Source: Brevundimonas sp.
GTDB lineage: Bacteria; Pseudomonadota; Alphaproteobacteria; Caulobacterales; Caulobacteraceae
DNA length: 64,000 nucleotides
Direction: 5' to 3'
Assembly (NCBI GenBank): GCA_027531145.1
Contig: JAPZRF010000003.1
Coordinates: 62,001 to 126,000 of the forward strand
This document shows positions 52,793-61,494 of the stretch, in pieces. The position numbers and the translations under genes are program-made. The notes beneath the pieces are model-generated. The model did not search any database. It was not told where the DNA came from and worked only from the letters and a program-made list of their open reading frames with translations. Every line of letters starts with the position of its first letter. Within the stretch, counting starts at the first letter, position 1.

Positions 52793-53241
52793 GGCTCACC
52801 CGCGACCGCCGCCGCGGTCTCGCGGATGCGGCCGACCATGCTGTTCAGCCCGTTGGCGCGCTGGGGCGTCAGGACCTGGGGCAAGCCCAGGCGGTCCAGG
52901 GCGGCGCGCGCATCGAAGGCCAGGATGTCCGCCGGACTGCGGCCGGAATAGAGCCGCAGGAGCAGGGCGACATTGCCCTTCGACAGGTGGCTGTCGGAGT
53001 CGGCCCGGAACACCAGCCGGTCGCCCTCGCGGTGGGAGGCGACCCAGACCTGGGCGGCGCAGCCGCGCACCTTGTTGGCCTCGATCCGGTCCGTTTCAGG
53101 CAGGGGTGGCAGCTCGCGCCCCAGCTCGATGACATAGGCGATGCGCTGCTCCCAGTCCTCGAGAAGGTCGAAGTCCTCGACCAGAGCCTCGAGAACCGCC
53201 TCGATCTCGCCTGTCCCAGCTTTCCCCGCCCCTGTCATCAT
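52777..53241 (-). CDS. sufE: SufE-family sulfur acceptor
   Basis: A 154-residue SufE, which accepts the persulfide from cysteine desulfurase SufS for iron-sulfur cluster assembly. ALVEDFDLLEDWEQRIAYVIELGRELPPLPETDRIEANKVRGCAAQVWVASH holds the acceptor Cys in VRGC. SKGNVALLLRLYSGRSPADILAFD and LTPQRANGLNSMVGRIRE follow, all usual for the family. ATG 53241 or the next ATG codon are both possible starts. It is convergent with the DUF6456 gene. No suf operon is nearby. Confidence 0.93.
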   Translation of the reverse strand: MMTGAGKAGTGEIEAVLEALVEDFDLLEDWEQRIAYVIELGRELPPLPETDRIEANKVRGCAAQVWVASHREGDRLVFRADSDSHLSKGNVALLLRLYSGRSPADILAFDARAALDRLGLPQVLTPQRANGLNSMVGRIRETAAAVAGEPQASR

Positions 53242-53408
53242 GACCGCCAGATAGGCGGGCGGGCGCGCCCGGGCAATGCTACGAACGCTCCACAGGCGCG
53301 GGCTGGCCGCCCACAGGCCCTCGTCGCCTCATCCGAGAGTGCGCTCGCCGCGATCCGTTGCGTCCGCTACGATCTAATGATTTGCGCGCTGCCCCCAGAA
53401 AGGCCGAC

Positions 53409-55103
53409 TTGGACCCCGTCGCCCAGACCTCGCCGGCTGCGTTGGCCGGGCCGGACATGCCGTCCGAGCCCGCCCTGCCCGTGTGGCATGCGGCCTGGGC
53501 GGCGGCCTGCGCCCTGCTGGCGCTGGCGCTGCGGGCGGCGGGGCTGTCGCCGGAACCGGCGGTGACCTACGGCCTGCTGCTCGCCGCCACCCCCGGTGCG
53601 GCCGGACTGATCCTGCTGCGGCCGGGGCATGCGGAGGCGCGTCGGCTGCAGATGGTTGTGCTGTGGGGGGCGGCGGCGATCCTGACGGCCGTCCTCACCT
53701 GCGGGCTCAGCGGTCCGCTGGCCCCCCTGGCCTTCATGCCGGTGGCGGCTGCCTTGGCGCTGGGCGGCTGGCGGCGGATGCAGCTTGCGGCGGCGGCGTC
53801 CGGCGTCGCGGTGCTGGCCGGGCTGATCACGGCCGCCTGGTTCGGGCCACCCGCCCCGGCGGCGGACGTGGCCGCGGCGGCGGGCCTGCTGCTGGCGGTC
53901 GCCTTCGCCTGGGGTGCACGCCTTGCCGGCCGGACCCGCGAGCGCCGGCTGCTACAGGCCGAGGCCAGCGCCGAGCGTGTCGAGCGGCTGCTGGCCGGCC
54001 AGCCAGGCCTGACCCTGATCGCCAACCCGGCCGGGCGCGTGGCCGCCGCCTATGGCGCGGTACCGCCGGCCTTGTCTTTGGACGCCCTGTTCGAGGGCGG
54101 ACTGATCGCCGCCGTACACGCTCCCGACCGGCCGGCGGTGCTGTCGGCCATCAGCAAGGCTGTGGGCGGCGGGGTGGGCCAGACTCGCTTCGCGCCGCGG
54201 CTGGCGCTGGATCGCCGGCTGATGCTGCTGGTCCGCCCGCTGGCCGAGACCGGGCCGACGCGCCGGCTTGTGCTGCAGCTCTTCGACGACACGGCCCAGT
54301 ACGCACGCGAGGCGGCGCTGGAGGCGGCGCGCATGGAGGCTGAGGCGGCCGACCAGGGCAAGTCGCGCTTCCTCGCCAACATGTCCCACGAGCTACGCAC
54401 GCCGCTGAACGCGGTGATCGGCTTTGCCGACATTATGAAGAGTCGCCTGTTCGGGCCGCTCCCGGACCGGTACGGGGAGTACGCTGAACTGATCCACCAG
54501 GCCGGCCAGCATCTGCTCGAGCTCATCAACGACGTGCTCGATGTCTCCAAGCTGGCGGCGGCGCGCTACGAGCTGTCGCTGGAAGCCTTCGACGCCCGCG
54601 ACGTGGTCTCGGCGGCCATGGCCATGGTCCGGGGGCAGGCCGAGGAGAAGGGTCTGACCCTGGCCGGGACGCTGACGGCGGAGCCGCTGCAGATCACCGC
54701 TGACCGGCGGGCCCTCAAGCAGATGGCGCTGAACCTGCTGTCCAATGCCATCAAGTTCACGCCGCAGGACGGTTCGGTCACGGTCACGCTCCAGGCGGTC
54801 GGGCCCTATCTGGAGCTAATGGTGGCGGACACCGGCGTCGGGATCGCCCCGGAAGATCTGAAGCGGCTGGGACGGCCATTCGAGCAGGCCGGGGAAGCGC
54901 GCCAGCGGTCCCAGGGCACCGGTCTCGGCCTGTCGCTTGTCCGGTCGCTGGCGGAACTGCACAAGGGGCGGCTGGTTCTGGACAGTACCCTGGGCGAAGG
55001 CACGGTGGCGCTGGTGCGTCTGCCGGTGGTCGATCTTGGCGTCCCGGCGGCCGATCCCGCGCCGGTCAGGCACGAAACGCCCGCGCCCCTCGTGCAATCG
55101 TGA
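53409..55103 (+). CDS. DivJ/PleC-like sensor histidine kinase
   Basis: A 564-residue membrane histidine kinase (from TTG 53409). Residues of about 25-180 form six or so hydrophobic helices (AWAAACALLALALRAAGL through AAAAGLLLAVAFAWGARLA) and a following region of unknown sensor type. The kinase core has FLANMSHELRTPLNAVIGFADIMKSRLFGPLPDRYGEYAELIHQAGQHLLELINDVLDVSKL with the phosphoaccepting His, N-box NLLSNAIKFTPQDG, VADTGVGIAPEDL, and GTGLGLSLVRSLAE. The H-box closely resembles DivJ. Start is uncertain: TTG 53358 and ATG 53457 are alternatives. It lies 24 bases before murC, so it may be cotranscribed with the division genes. In Caulobacter DivJ phosphorylates DivK and opposes CtrA. Confidence 0.75.
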   Translation: MDPVAQTSPAALAGPDMPSEPALPVWHAAWAAACALLALALRAAGLSPEPAVTYGLLLAATPGAAGLILLRPGHAEARRLQMVVLWGAAAILTAVLTCGLSGPLAPLAFMPVAAALALGGWRRMQLAAAASGVAVLAGLITAAWFGPPAPAADVAAAAGLLLAVAFAWGARLAGRTRERRLLQAEASAERVERLLAGQPGLTLIANPAGRVAAAYGAVPPALSLDALFEGGLIAAVHAPDRPAVLSAISKAVGGGVGQTRFAPRLALDRRLMLLVRPLAETGPTRRLVLQLFDDTAQYAREAALEAARMEAEAADQGKSRFLANMSHELRTPLNAVIGFADIMKSRLFGPLPDRYGEYAELIHQAGQHLLELINDVLDVSKLAAARYELSLEAFDARDVVSAAMAMVRGQAEEKGLTLAGTLTAEPLQITADRRALKQMALNLLSNAIKFTPQDGSVTVTLQAVGPYLELMVADTGVGIAPEDLKRLGRPFEQAGEARQRSQGTGLGLSLVRSLAELHKGRLVLDSTLGEGTVALVRLPVVDLGVPAADPAPVRHETPAPLVQS

Positions 55104-55126
55104 AGGCCGCTTGCTAAGGCGCGCCA

Positions 55127-56572
55127 ATGATCCGTCGCCTGCGCCCCGTTCCGTTCGACATCGGCCCCGTCCACTTCGTGGGCCTGGGCGGCATTGGCAT
55201 GAGCGGCATCGCCGAGATCATGCTCAGGATCGGCTACCAGGTGCAGGGCTCGGACGCCAGGGCCAGCGCCAACACCGAGCGGCTGGAGAAGCTGGGCGCG
55301 CGGGTGTTCATCGGCCATGATGCCGCCCATGTCGGCGATGGCGTCTCCGCGGTGGTCTATTCGACCGCGGTCAGGCCGGACAATCCGGAGCTGAGGGTGG
55401 CGCGCGAGCGCCGCATCCCGCTGGTGCGCCGGGCCGAAATGCTGGCCGAGCTGATGCGGCTGCAGTTCTCGATCGCCGTCGGCGGCACCCACGGCAAGAC
55501 CACCACCACCAGCCTGGTCGCCGCCCTGCTCGACGCCGCCGGCTTCGATCCCACGGTGGTCAACGGCGGCATCATCAACGCCTATGGCACCAACGCCAAG
55601 GTCGGCGACGGCGACTGGATTGTGGTCGAGGCCGACGAGTCCGACGGCAGCTTCCTTCGCCTGAAGTCGACGGTGGCCATCGTCACCAACATCGACCCCG
55701 AGCATCTAGACCACTATGGCGACTTCGACGGGGTACGGCGGGCGTTCGTCGATTTCGTCGAGAACATCCCCTTCTACGGCTTCGCGGCCGTCTGCCTTGA
55801 CCACCCCGAGGTGCAGCGGCTGGTAGCCCAGATCGACAATCGCCGGCTGGTCACCTACGGGACCAATCCCCAGGCCATGGTGCGGGCCGACAACTGCCGC
55901 CTCGATCCGGATGGGGCCCGCTTTGACGTGGTGATCCAGAAGCGGGGCGCGGCTGCGCTCGACGCACCTGACCGGATCGTCGACCTGCACCTGCCGATGG
56001 CCGGATCGCATAATGTGTCCAACGCCCTGGCGGCCATCGCCGTGGCGCGTGAGCTGGGCGTCACCGACGAGGCCATTCGCAAGGGACTCGCCGGGTTTGG
56101 CGGGGTCAAGCGCCGCTTCACTACCACCGGCCTGGCGCACGGGGTGCGGATCATCGACGACTATGGACACCATCCGGTGGAGATCGCGGCCGTGCTCAAG
56201 GCGGCGCGGCAGGTGACACAGGGTGCCGAGGGAGCCGGGCGGGTCATCGCCGTGGTCCAGCCCCATCGCTACACTCGCCTGCGCGACCTGATGGAGGAGT
56301 TCTCGACCTGCTTCTCCGACGCGGATGCGGTGATCGTGGCGGATGTCTACGCCGCCGGCGAGCCGCCGATCGAGGGTGTCGACAAGCACGCGCTCGTCGA
56401 CGGCATCCGTCGCTTCGGGCATCGCAACGTCCAGCCGCTGGAAAACGCCGCCGTCCTGCCGCGCGTGATCCGCGAGGAGGCGAAGGGCGGGGATCTGGTC
56501 GTCTGCCTCGGGGCCGGCGACATCACCAGCTGGGCCTACGCCCTGCCGGTGCAGCTGGAGGCGCTGGGGTAG
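55127..56572 (+). CDS. murC: UDP-N-acetylmuramate--L-alanine ligase
   Basis: Adds L-Ala to UDP-MurNAc in cytoplasmic peptidoglycan synthesis. It has 481 residues. [29 protein letters not shown] is the UDP-binding fold, [22 protein letters not shown] the ATP P-loop, and [12 protein letters not shown] plus [14 protein letters not shown] the catalytic domain. The [15 protein letters not shown] motif ([15 protein letters not shown]) and [23 protein letters not shown] lie in the C-terminal domain. Neither murG nor ftsW lies upstream, as would be usual in a dcw cluster; a histidine kinase is there instead. The VapBC remnant follows. Confidence 0.97.
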   Translation: MIRRLRPVPFDIGPVHFVGLGGIGMSGIAEIMLRIGYQVQGSDARASANTERLEKLGARVFIGHDAAHVGDGVSAVVYSTAVRPDNPELRVARERRIPLVRRAEMLAELMRLQFSIAVGGTHGKTTTTSLVAALLDAAGFDPTVVNGGIINAYGTNAKVGDGDWIVVEADESDGSFLRLKSTVAIVTNIDPEHLDHYGDFDGVRRAFVDFVENIPFYGFAAVCLDHPEVQRLVAQIDNRRLVTYGTNPQAMVRADNCRLDPDGARFDVVIQKRGAAALDAPDRIVDLHLPMAGSHNVSNALAAIAVARELGVTDEAIRKGLAGFGGVKRRFTTTGLAHGVRIIDDYGHHPVEIAAVLKAARQVTQGAEGAGRVIAVVQPHRYTRLRDLMEEFSTCFSDADAVIVADVYAAGEPPIEGVDKHALVDGIRRFGHRNVQPLENAAVLPRVIREEAKGGDLVVCLGAGDITSWAYALPVQLEALG

Positions 56573-56643
56573 GGTCGGCGTTTGAGCTGCGCACGTCGGG
56601 GGGTTGTTCTGCAGCGCAGGGCGTAAGTCCCCGGAGGTGTGGC

Positions 56644-56889
56644 ATGCCGCTCCACATCAAGGACCCGGAGGTTGACCGGCTGGCCGAGCAGCTGGCCGCG
56701 CAGCGCCGCACCACGAAGACCGAGGCGGTCAGGCAGGCGCTGCGCCGTGAGATCACGTGTGAGGAAGACCCCTCCGAATTCGTGAAGCGCATCCAGGCCT
56801 TCACCGCTGCCCTTGAGGCTCGCGCGCCGCACGAATGCGGCCTGCCGGTGGACAAGGCGTTCATCGACAGCCTCTACGAAGGCGACTGA
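56644..56889 (+). CDS. vapB: VapB-type antitoxin
   Basis: An 81-residue protein: PLHIKDPEVDRLAEQLAAQRRTTKTEAVRQALRREI is the Rv0623-like (VapB) ribbon-helix-helix start, and the C-terminal tail (ALEARAPHECGLPVDKAFIDSLYEGD) would wrap the toxin. The stop overlaps the toxin ATG (ATGA, last base 56889), as is typical. ATG 56644 has GGAGGTGTGGC upstream. It is intact, whereas the toxin is not. VapB also represses its own operon, so it might affect the downstream murB. Confidence 0.88.
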   Translation: MPLHIKDPEVDRLAEQLAAQRRTTKTEAVRQALRREITCEEDPSEFVKRIQAFTAALEARAPHECGLPVDKAFIDSLYEGD

Positions 56890-57280
56890 TGTTCGTGGAT
56901 GCGTCGGCGTTGACGGCCATCCTGAAGGGGGAGCCTGATGCCACGACCTTGCGCAGCGCCTTGGCTTGCATGCCCGCCGCTCAACCTCTCCAATGGCCGT
57001 CTGGGAAACCGTTGTCGCCGTCGCCCGCCGCCGCCTGGAGATCGAGGAGGCCGAAGCCGTGGTCGAGGACTTTATGAAGTTGGTGGAGATCGAGGTCCAC
57101 GCCATTCCGGCGGAGGCTCGCCGGGATGCGGTGATGGCCTTCGCCCGCTTCGGCAAGGGTCGGCATCCGGCGGCCTTGAACTCCGGCGACTGTTTCGCCT
57201 ACGCCTGCGCCCGTCACGCCCGGGTGCCGATGCTCTACAAGGGCGATGACTTCGCCCTCACCGATATCGAGCCTGCATGA
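56889..57280 (+). pseudogene. vapC: VapC-type PIN toxin, frameshifted
   Basis: ATG 56889 begins MFVDASALTAILKGEPDATTLRSAL, with PIN acids Asp4 and Glu15. Frame then drifts to non-coding sequence and stops at 57077. The second half reads in another frame from about 56966: [70 protein letters not shown]. It includes both late acids of the PIN site (GDCFAY and GDDF). One missing base near 56960-56975 joins the halves. As written, no active VapC ribonuclease is made. No slippery sequence for programmed frameshifting is visible. The stop of the restored frame overlaps the murB ATG (ATGA). Confidence 0.82.
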
Positions 57281-58179
57281 CCCTGTCCCTTCCCCCCGTC
57301 CGCGGCAAGCTGCTGCGCGACGAGCCGCTGGCCCCCTACACCTGGTTCCGGGTCGGGGGGGCGGCCGAGGCCCTGCTCCTGCCGGCGGACGCGGAGGATC
57401 TGGCCGATTTCCTGACGGCGCTGGATCCCGCCGTGCCCGTGACCGTTCTTGGCGTGGGCTCCAACGTCATCGTGCGCGACGGCGGGGTCGAGGGCGTGGT
57501 GATCCGCCTGGCCGGCCGGGCCTGGGCACATGTGACGGCCGGGGGCGAGATGATCACCGCCGGGGCCGGGGCGCTGGACGCCATGGTGGCCAAGGTCTCG
57601 GCGAAGGCGGGGCTCGCCGGGCTGGAGTTCTACGCCGGGATCCCCGGGACCATCGGCGGGGCCCTGACCATGAACGCCGGTTGCTATGGCTCGGAGACGA
57701 AGGACGTGCTGGTCTCGGCCCGGGGCCTGACCCGCGAAGGCGAGCGGGTCGAATACGCCGTGGCCGACTTCGGCTACACCTATCGCCATTCCGATGCGCC
57801 GGCCGACATCGTGTGGCTCGAGGCGACCTTCCGCGGGACGCCGGACGCGCCCGAGGCCGTCCAGGCGCGTATCGACGAGATCACCGCCCGGCGCGAGCAG
57901 ACCCAGCCGATCCGGGAGAAGACCGGCGGCTCGACCTTCAAGAACCCGCCGGGCCATTCGTCGTGGCAACTGGTCGACGAGGCCGGCTGGCGGGGCCGCC
58001 CGTTCGCCGTGGACGGCGGCGGGGCGATGTTCAGCGACCTGCATTCCAACTTCATGATCAATCCCGGCGAGGCCACGGCGGCCGATCTGGAGGGGCTGGG
58101 GGAGCAGGTGCGCGCCGATGTGCTCGCCCGGACCGGGATCGACCTGCACTGGGAGATCCGACGGATCGGGCGAGCCTGA
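57277..58179 (+). CDS. murB: UDP-N-acetylenolpyruvoylglucosamine reductase
   Basis: Reduces UDP-GlcNAc-enolpyruvate to UDP-MurNAc with FAD and NADPH. It has 300 residues. [65 protein letters not shown] and [17 protein letters not shown] are the FAD-domain motifs, and the C-terminal Glu (EIRRIG) is the usual end. Start ATG 57277 has no clear Shine-Dalgarno and overlaps the vapC stop, which suggests translation was coupled to vapC. ddl follows 55 bases later. Confidence 0.96.
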   Translation: MTLSLPPVRGKLLRDEPLAPYTWFRVGGAAEALLLPADAEDLADFLTALDPAVPVTVLGVGSNVIVRDGGVEGVVIRLAGRAWAHVTAGGEMITAGAGALDAMVAKVSAKAGLAGLEFYAGIPGTIGGALTMNAGCYGSETKDVLVSARGLTREGERVEYAVADFGYTYRHSDAPADIVWLEATFRGTPDAPEAVQARIDEITARREQTQPIREKTGGSTFKNPPGHSSWQLVDEAGWRGRPFAVDGGGAMFSDLHSNFMINPGEATAADLEGLGEQVRADVLARTGIDLHWEIRRIGRA

Positions 58180-58234
58180 CCGCTTTTCACGAGTCCGGCG
58201 CATTGGTAACGACGCAGACCAGCCGGAGCCGCCC

Positions 58235-59173
58235 ATGACCCGCCCCCTCGCCGAGCTTCACGTGGCCGTCCTGATGGGCGGCCTGTCCTCGGAGCGCGAG
58301 GTGTCGCTGAGTTCCGGCCGGGAATGCGCTGCGGCGCTGGAGCGGCTCGGTGCCCGGGTGACCCGGGTCGACGCCGGGCGCGATCTGGCCCAGGTGCTGA
58401 CCGACCTGAAGCCGGACGTGGCGTTCAACGCCCTGCACGGCTCCTGGGGCGAGGACGGCTGCGTCCAGGGCATCCTCGAGACGCTGGGTATTCGCTACAC
58501 TCACTCGGGCGTGCTGGCTTCGGCCCTGACCCTGGACAAGGACAAGACCAAGACGATCCTGCGGGCGGCCGGGGTCGAGGTGCCGGGCGGCGGCCTGTTC
58601 GATCGCCACGAGGTCGCCCGACGCCACGTCATCGCCCCGCCCTACATCGTCAAGCCGAACGCCGAGGGCTCGTCGGTCGGGGTCTATCTGGTGCCGGAGG
58701 GCGCCAATGGACCGCAGGTCGAGGTCGGGGCCGCTGACTGGGCCTGGGGCGAGCAGGTGATGGTCGAGCCCTACATCCCGGGCAAGGAACTGGCCGTGGC
58801 GGTGGTGGGCGAGGCGGCCGGCCCGCGCGCGCTGACCGTGACCGACATCACGCCGGTGAAGGGTTTCTATGACTATGAGGCCAAGTACGCTCCGGGCGGG
58901 TCTGTCCACAGACTTCCCGCGGACATTCCGGCGGCCGTTTTCGAGCGCGCGCTGCGCGCTGCCGAGCAGGCACACCTCGCGCTGGGCTGCCGCGGCGTGA
59001 CGCGATCGGACTTCCGTTATGACGATGTTAAGGACGTTCTCGTTCTGCTGGAGGTCAACACCCAGCCGGGCATGACACCCACCTCGCTCGTCCCCGAGCA
59101 GGCGGAACATGTCGGACTGGGGTTTGAAGACCTGGTTCGGTGGATCGTGGAGGACGCCTCATGCCCGCGGTAG
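58235..59173 (+). CDS. ddl: D-alanine--D-alanine ligase
   Basis: Makes D-Ala-D-Ala for peptidoglycan; ATP-grasp fold, 312 residues. [109 protein letters not shown] and [20 protein letters not shown] are all standard. ATG 58235 is preceded by GGAGCCGCCC; the longer open frame lies in the murB end. The end of ddl overlaps the ftsQ start by about 13 bases. Confidence 0.97.
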   Translation: MTRPLAELHVAVLMGGLSSEREVSLSSGRECAAALERLGARVTRVDAGRDLAQVLTDLKPDVAFNALHGSWGEDGCVQGILETLGIRYTHSGVLASALTLDKDKTKTILRAAGVEVPGGGLFDRHEVARRHVIAPPYIVKPNAEGSSVGVYLVPEGANGPQVEVGAADWAWGEQVMVEPYIPGKELAVAVVGEAAGPRALTVTDITPVKGFYDYEAKYAPGGSVHRLPADIPAAVFERALRAAEQAHLALGCRGVTRSDFRYDDVKDVLVLLEVNTQPGMTPTSLVPEQAEHVGLGFEDLVRWIVEDASCPR

Positions 59174-60021
59174 TGCGCGGCGGTCGGCGACGGGGAGCAA
59201 CAGGCGGACAGGCGCGGCGGGGCGGCGGCCCCCGGAAGACTCCGGCGGTCCCCGGCCAGGTGTCGGCGGTCGGCCGGCTCGACCTGTCCCCGCGCGCCGT
59301 CGGTGCCGCCTTCGCGGCGGGCGCCGTGCTGATCCTTGCCGTGTTTCTGGCCACCGGCGGCACCGCGCGCATCGGCGCGGCCGCGAACGAGGCCTTGGAC
59401 GGTACGCTTGTCGCCGCGGGCTTCGGCCTGAAGCGCGTCTACATCGAGGGGGCCTCGCCCGAGGCCGAGGCGGCCATCCAGCAGGCGCTGCAACTGTCGG
59501 CCGGCCAGCCGATCACCCGCATCGATCTGGAAGCCGTGCGCCAGCAGGCGGAGTCCGTCGGCTGGGTCGAGTCGGCGCGCGTGGTGCGCCTGCTGCCCGA
59601 CACCCTCATCGTCGATGTGCGCGAGCATGACCGGCTGGCGATCTGGCAGGACGGACGCCAGGCCTGGGTCCTCGACGCCGGTGGACAGATCATCCCGGGG
59701 GTCGACGCCCGCCGCCATCCCGACCTGCCGCTGGTTGTGGGGACCGGTGCCGCCGAGGCGGCTCCGGCGATCCTGCCGCTGATCCGTCAGCGGCCCCGGC
59801 TGGCCTCGCGGCTTGAGGCCCTGATCCGGGTCGATGAGCGCCGCTGGGACCTGCGCCTCAAGGACGGCTCCACCATCCTGCTGCCGGCCTCGGACGAGGA
59901 GGCGGCGCTGATCCAGCTCGACGCCATGGACCAGCGCGAGCGGCTGCTCGACCTCGGCTTCTCGCGGGTCGACCTGCGCACGCCCGAGGCCGTGGCCCTG
60001 CGCGCCGGAGGGGCGGCATGA
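59161..60021 (+). CDS. ftsQ: Cell division protein FtsQ
   Basis: A 286-residue bitopic divisome protein: a basic N-terminus ([22 protein letters not shown]), one membrane helix ([21 protein letters not shown]), a POTRA domain ([74 protein letters not shown]) and a beta domain. It bridges FtsK and FtsL/B at the septum. I chose ATG 59161, with GGAGG about 8 bases upstream; the frame is open from 59140. It overlaps ddl and couples to ftsA. Confidence 0.95.
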   Translation: MPAVVRGGRRRGATGGQARRGGGPRKTPAVPGQVSAVGRLDLSPRAVGAAFAAGAVLILAVFLATGGTARIGAAANEALDGTLVAAGFGLKRVYIEGASPEAEAAIQQALQLSAGQPITRIDLEAVRQQAESVGWVESARVVRLLPDTLIVDVREHDRLAIWQDGRQAWVLDAGGQIIPGVDARRHPDLPLVVGTGAAEAAPAILPLIRQRPRLASRLEALIRVDERRWDLRLKDGSTILLPASDEEAALIQLDAMDQRERLLDLGFSRVDLRTPEAVALRAGGAA

Positions 60022-61325
60022 GCCGTCGCGCCGATGCCCGCCCCGCCGCCGATCCGCGCGCGCCGGTCGTGGCGGCCCTCGACCTGGGGGCCTCCAAGGT
60101 CGCCTGTTTCATCATGAAGCCCGAGGGCGTGCGCCACGTCGACCGCACCATCCGGGTGGCCGGGGCCGGCCACGTGCAGTCGCGCGGCGTCAAGGGCGGG
60201 GCCATCGTCAACATGGACGAGGCGGCCCGGGCCATCGGCCAGGCCGTGGAGCGCGCCGAGCGCGCCGCCGGTGCCCCGGTCTCGGGGGTGGTCGTCTCCA
60301 CCGCCATCGGCCAGATGGCAAGCCACCGTGTGCGGGCGAAGGTGTCGCTAGGAGCCCAGCCGGTGTCCGACGGCGACCTGGCGCGGGCCATCGGCATGGC
60401 CCTGGCCGAGATCCGCCTGCCCAACCGCCGCCCCATCCACGTCCTGCCGGTCGCCTGGTCGGTCGACGGGGCCCGCGGCGTCCGCGATCCGCGCAACATG
60501 CGCGGCGGCGCGCTGGGCCTGGATCTCGTGGTCGTGTCCATGGCCGAGGGGGCGTTCCAGACCCTGAGTCATGCGCTGGAGCTGGCCCATCTTGACCTGC
60601 AGGGCGTGGTGGCCGCGCCGGTCGCCGCCTCGCTGGCGGCGCTGGAGGACGACGAGACCGATCTCGGCTGCGTCTGCATCGACATGGGCGGCGGCTCGAC
60701 CAGCGCGGCGGTGTGGGCCGGCGGCTCGCTGCTGCACATCGAGAGTGTCAATGTCGGCGGCGAGCATGTCACCTCGGACATCGCCCGGGGCCTGTCGACC
60801 TCACGCGCCGGGGCCGAGCGGCTCAAGACCCTGCACGGCTCGGCCATGGCCTCGGCCAATGAGGACCGCGAGATGCTGGAGGCCCCGCCGCGCGGCGAGG
60901 AGCCCGGTGCCGGACCGGTGGTGGTGCCGCGCGCCATGCTCAAGACGGTGATCGCGCCCCGGGTCGAGGAGACGCTGGAGCTGCTGCGTGACCGGCTGCG
61001 CCAGTCGGGTGCCGGGCTGGAGCCGGGAGCGGGGATCGTGCTGACCGGCGGGGCGAGTCAACTGAACGGGGTGCGGGAGCTCGCGGTCCGCGTGTTCGAC
61101 CGGCCCGTGCGTCTCGGCCGGCCGCAGCGGGCCCCGCACCTGGCCGACGCCGCCGCCGGGCCGGCCTTCTGCACCGCCGCCGGCGTGCTGCTGCGCGCCG
61201 CCTATGGCCCGCGCGAGGCGGTCTCCGCCCTCAAGCTGATGTCGCGTCAGCTGACCGCGCCCCAGCCGGCGGACTCTCGCGGCCTGATTTCGCGCTGCGC
61301 CGGCTGGCTGCGCGAGAACCTGTGA
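60018..61325 (+). CDS. ftsA: Cell division protein FtsA
   Basis: An actin-like protein that anchors FtsZ to the membrane. It has 435 residues: VVAALDLGASKVACFIMKPEG (phosphate 1), GVVVSTAIGQMASHRV (1C region), CIDMGGGSTSAAVWAGG (phosphate 2), and VLTGGASQLNGVRELAVRVFDRPVRLGRP (adenosine motif). The C-terminal amphipathic helix (SRCAGWLRENL) is the usual membrane anchor. ATG 60018 overlaps the ftsQ stop (ATGA). Confidence 0.97.
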   Translation: MSRRADARPAADPRAPVVAALDLGASKVACFIMKPEGVRHVDRTIRVAGAGHVQSRGVKGGAIVNMDEAARAIGQAVERAERAAGAPVSGVVVSTAIGQMASHRVRAKVSLGAQPVSDGDLARAIGMALAEIRLPNRRPIHVLPVAWSVDGARGVRDPRNMRGGALGLDLVVVSMAEGAFQTLSHALELAHLDLQGVVAAPVAASLAALEDDETDLGCVCIDMGGGSTSAAVWAGGSLLHIESVNVGGEHVTSDIARGLSTSRAGAERLKTLHGSAMASANEDREMLEAPPRGEEPGAGPVVVPRAMLKTVIAPRVEETLELLRDRLRQSGAGLEPGAGIVLTGGASQLNGVRELAVRVFDRPVRLGRPQRAPHLADAAAGPAFCTAAGVLLRAAYGPREAVSALKLMSRQLTAPQPADSRGLISRCAGWLRENL

Positions 61326-61412
61326 AAAACATTGTGTCAACGCAGCGAAACCGTCGCATTCCGGCCGACTCGTCTTAGGTCGTAACCTTCCCTTAACGCC
61401 AACCGGGCTCTC

Positions 61413-61439
61413 TTAAAGGGCTCATAACCATCGCGATTC
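61413..61439 (+). promoter_or_regulatory. CtrA-type binding site and GANTC upstream of ftsZ
   Basis: TTAA (61413-61416), seven bases, then ATAAC (61424-61428) matches the CtrA consensus TTAA-N7-TTAAC with one change. GATTC (61435-61439) and GACTC (61367-61371) are GANTC methylation sites. In Caulobacter, ftsZ has a CtrA-repressed promoter near its start and depends on GANTC methylation, so this arrangement suggests conserved cell-cycle control in this 169-base spacer. Confidence 0.65.
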
Positions 61440-61494
61440 GGCGGGGATCGCGACGGGGTTGTCAGAGCAGGGTCGGCAAGGTCGGAAACGTAGA

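Noticed and set aside
56889-57280. Programmed frameshift in vapC as the normal expression mode
   Set aside because: No slippery heptamer or stimulatory stem is visible near 56960-56975; a one-base deletion is simpler. Kept as a minor possibility in the findings.
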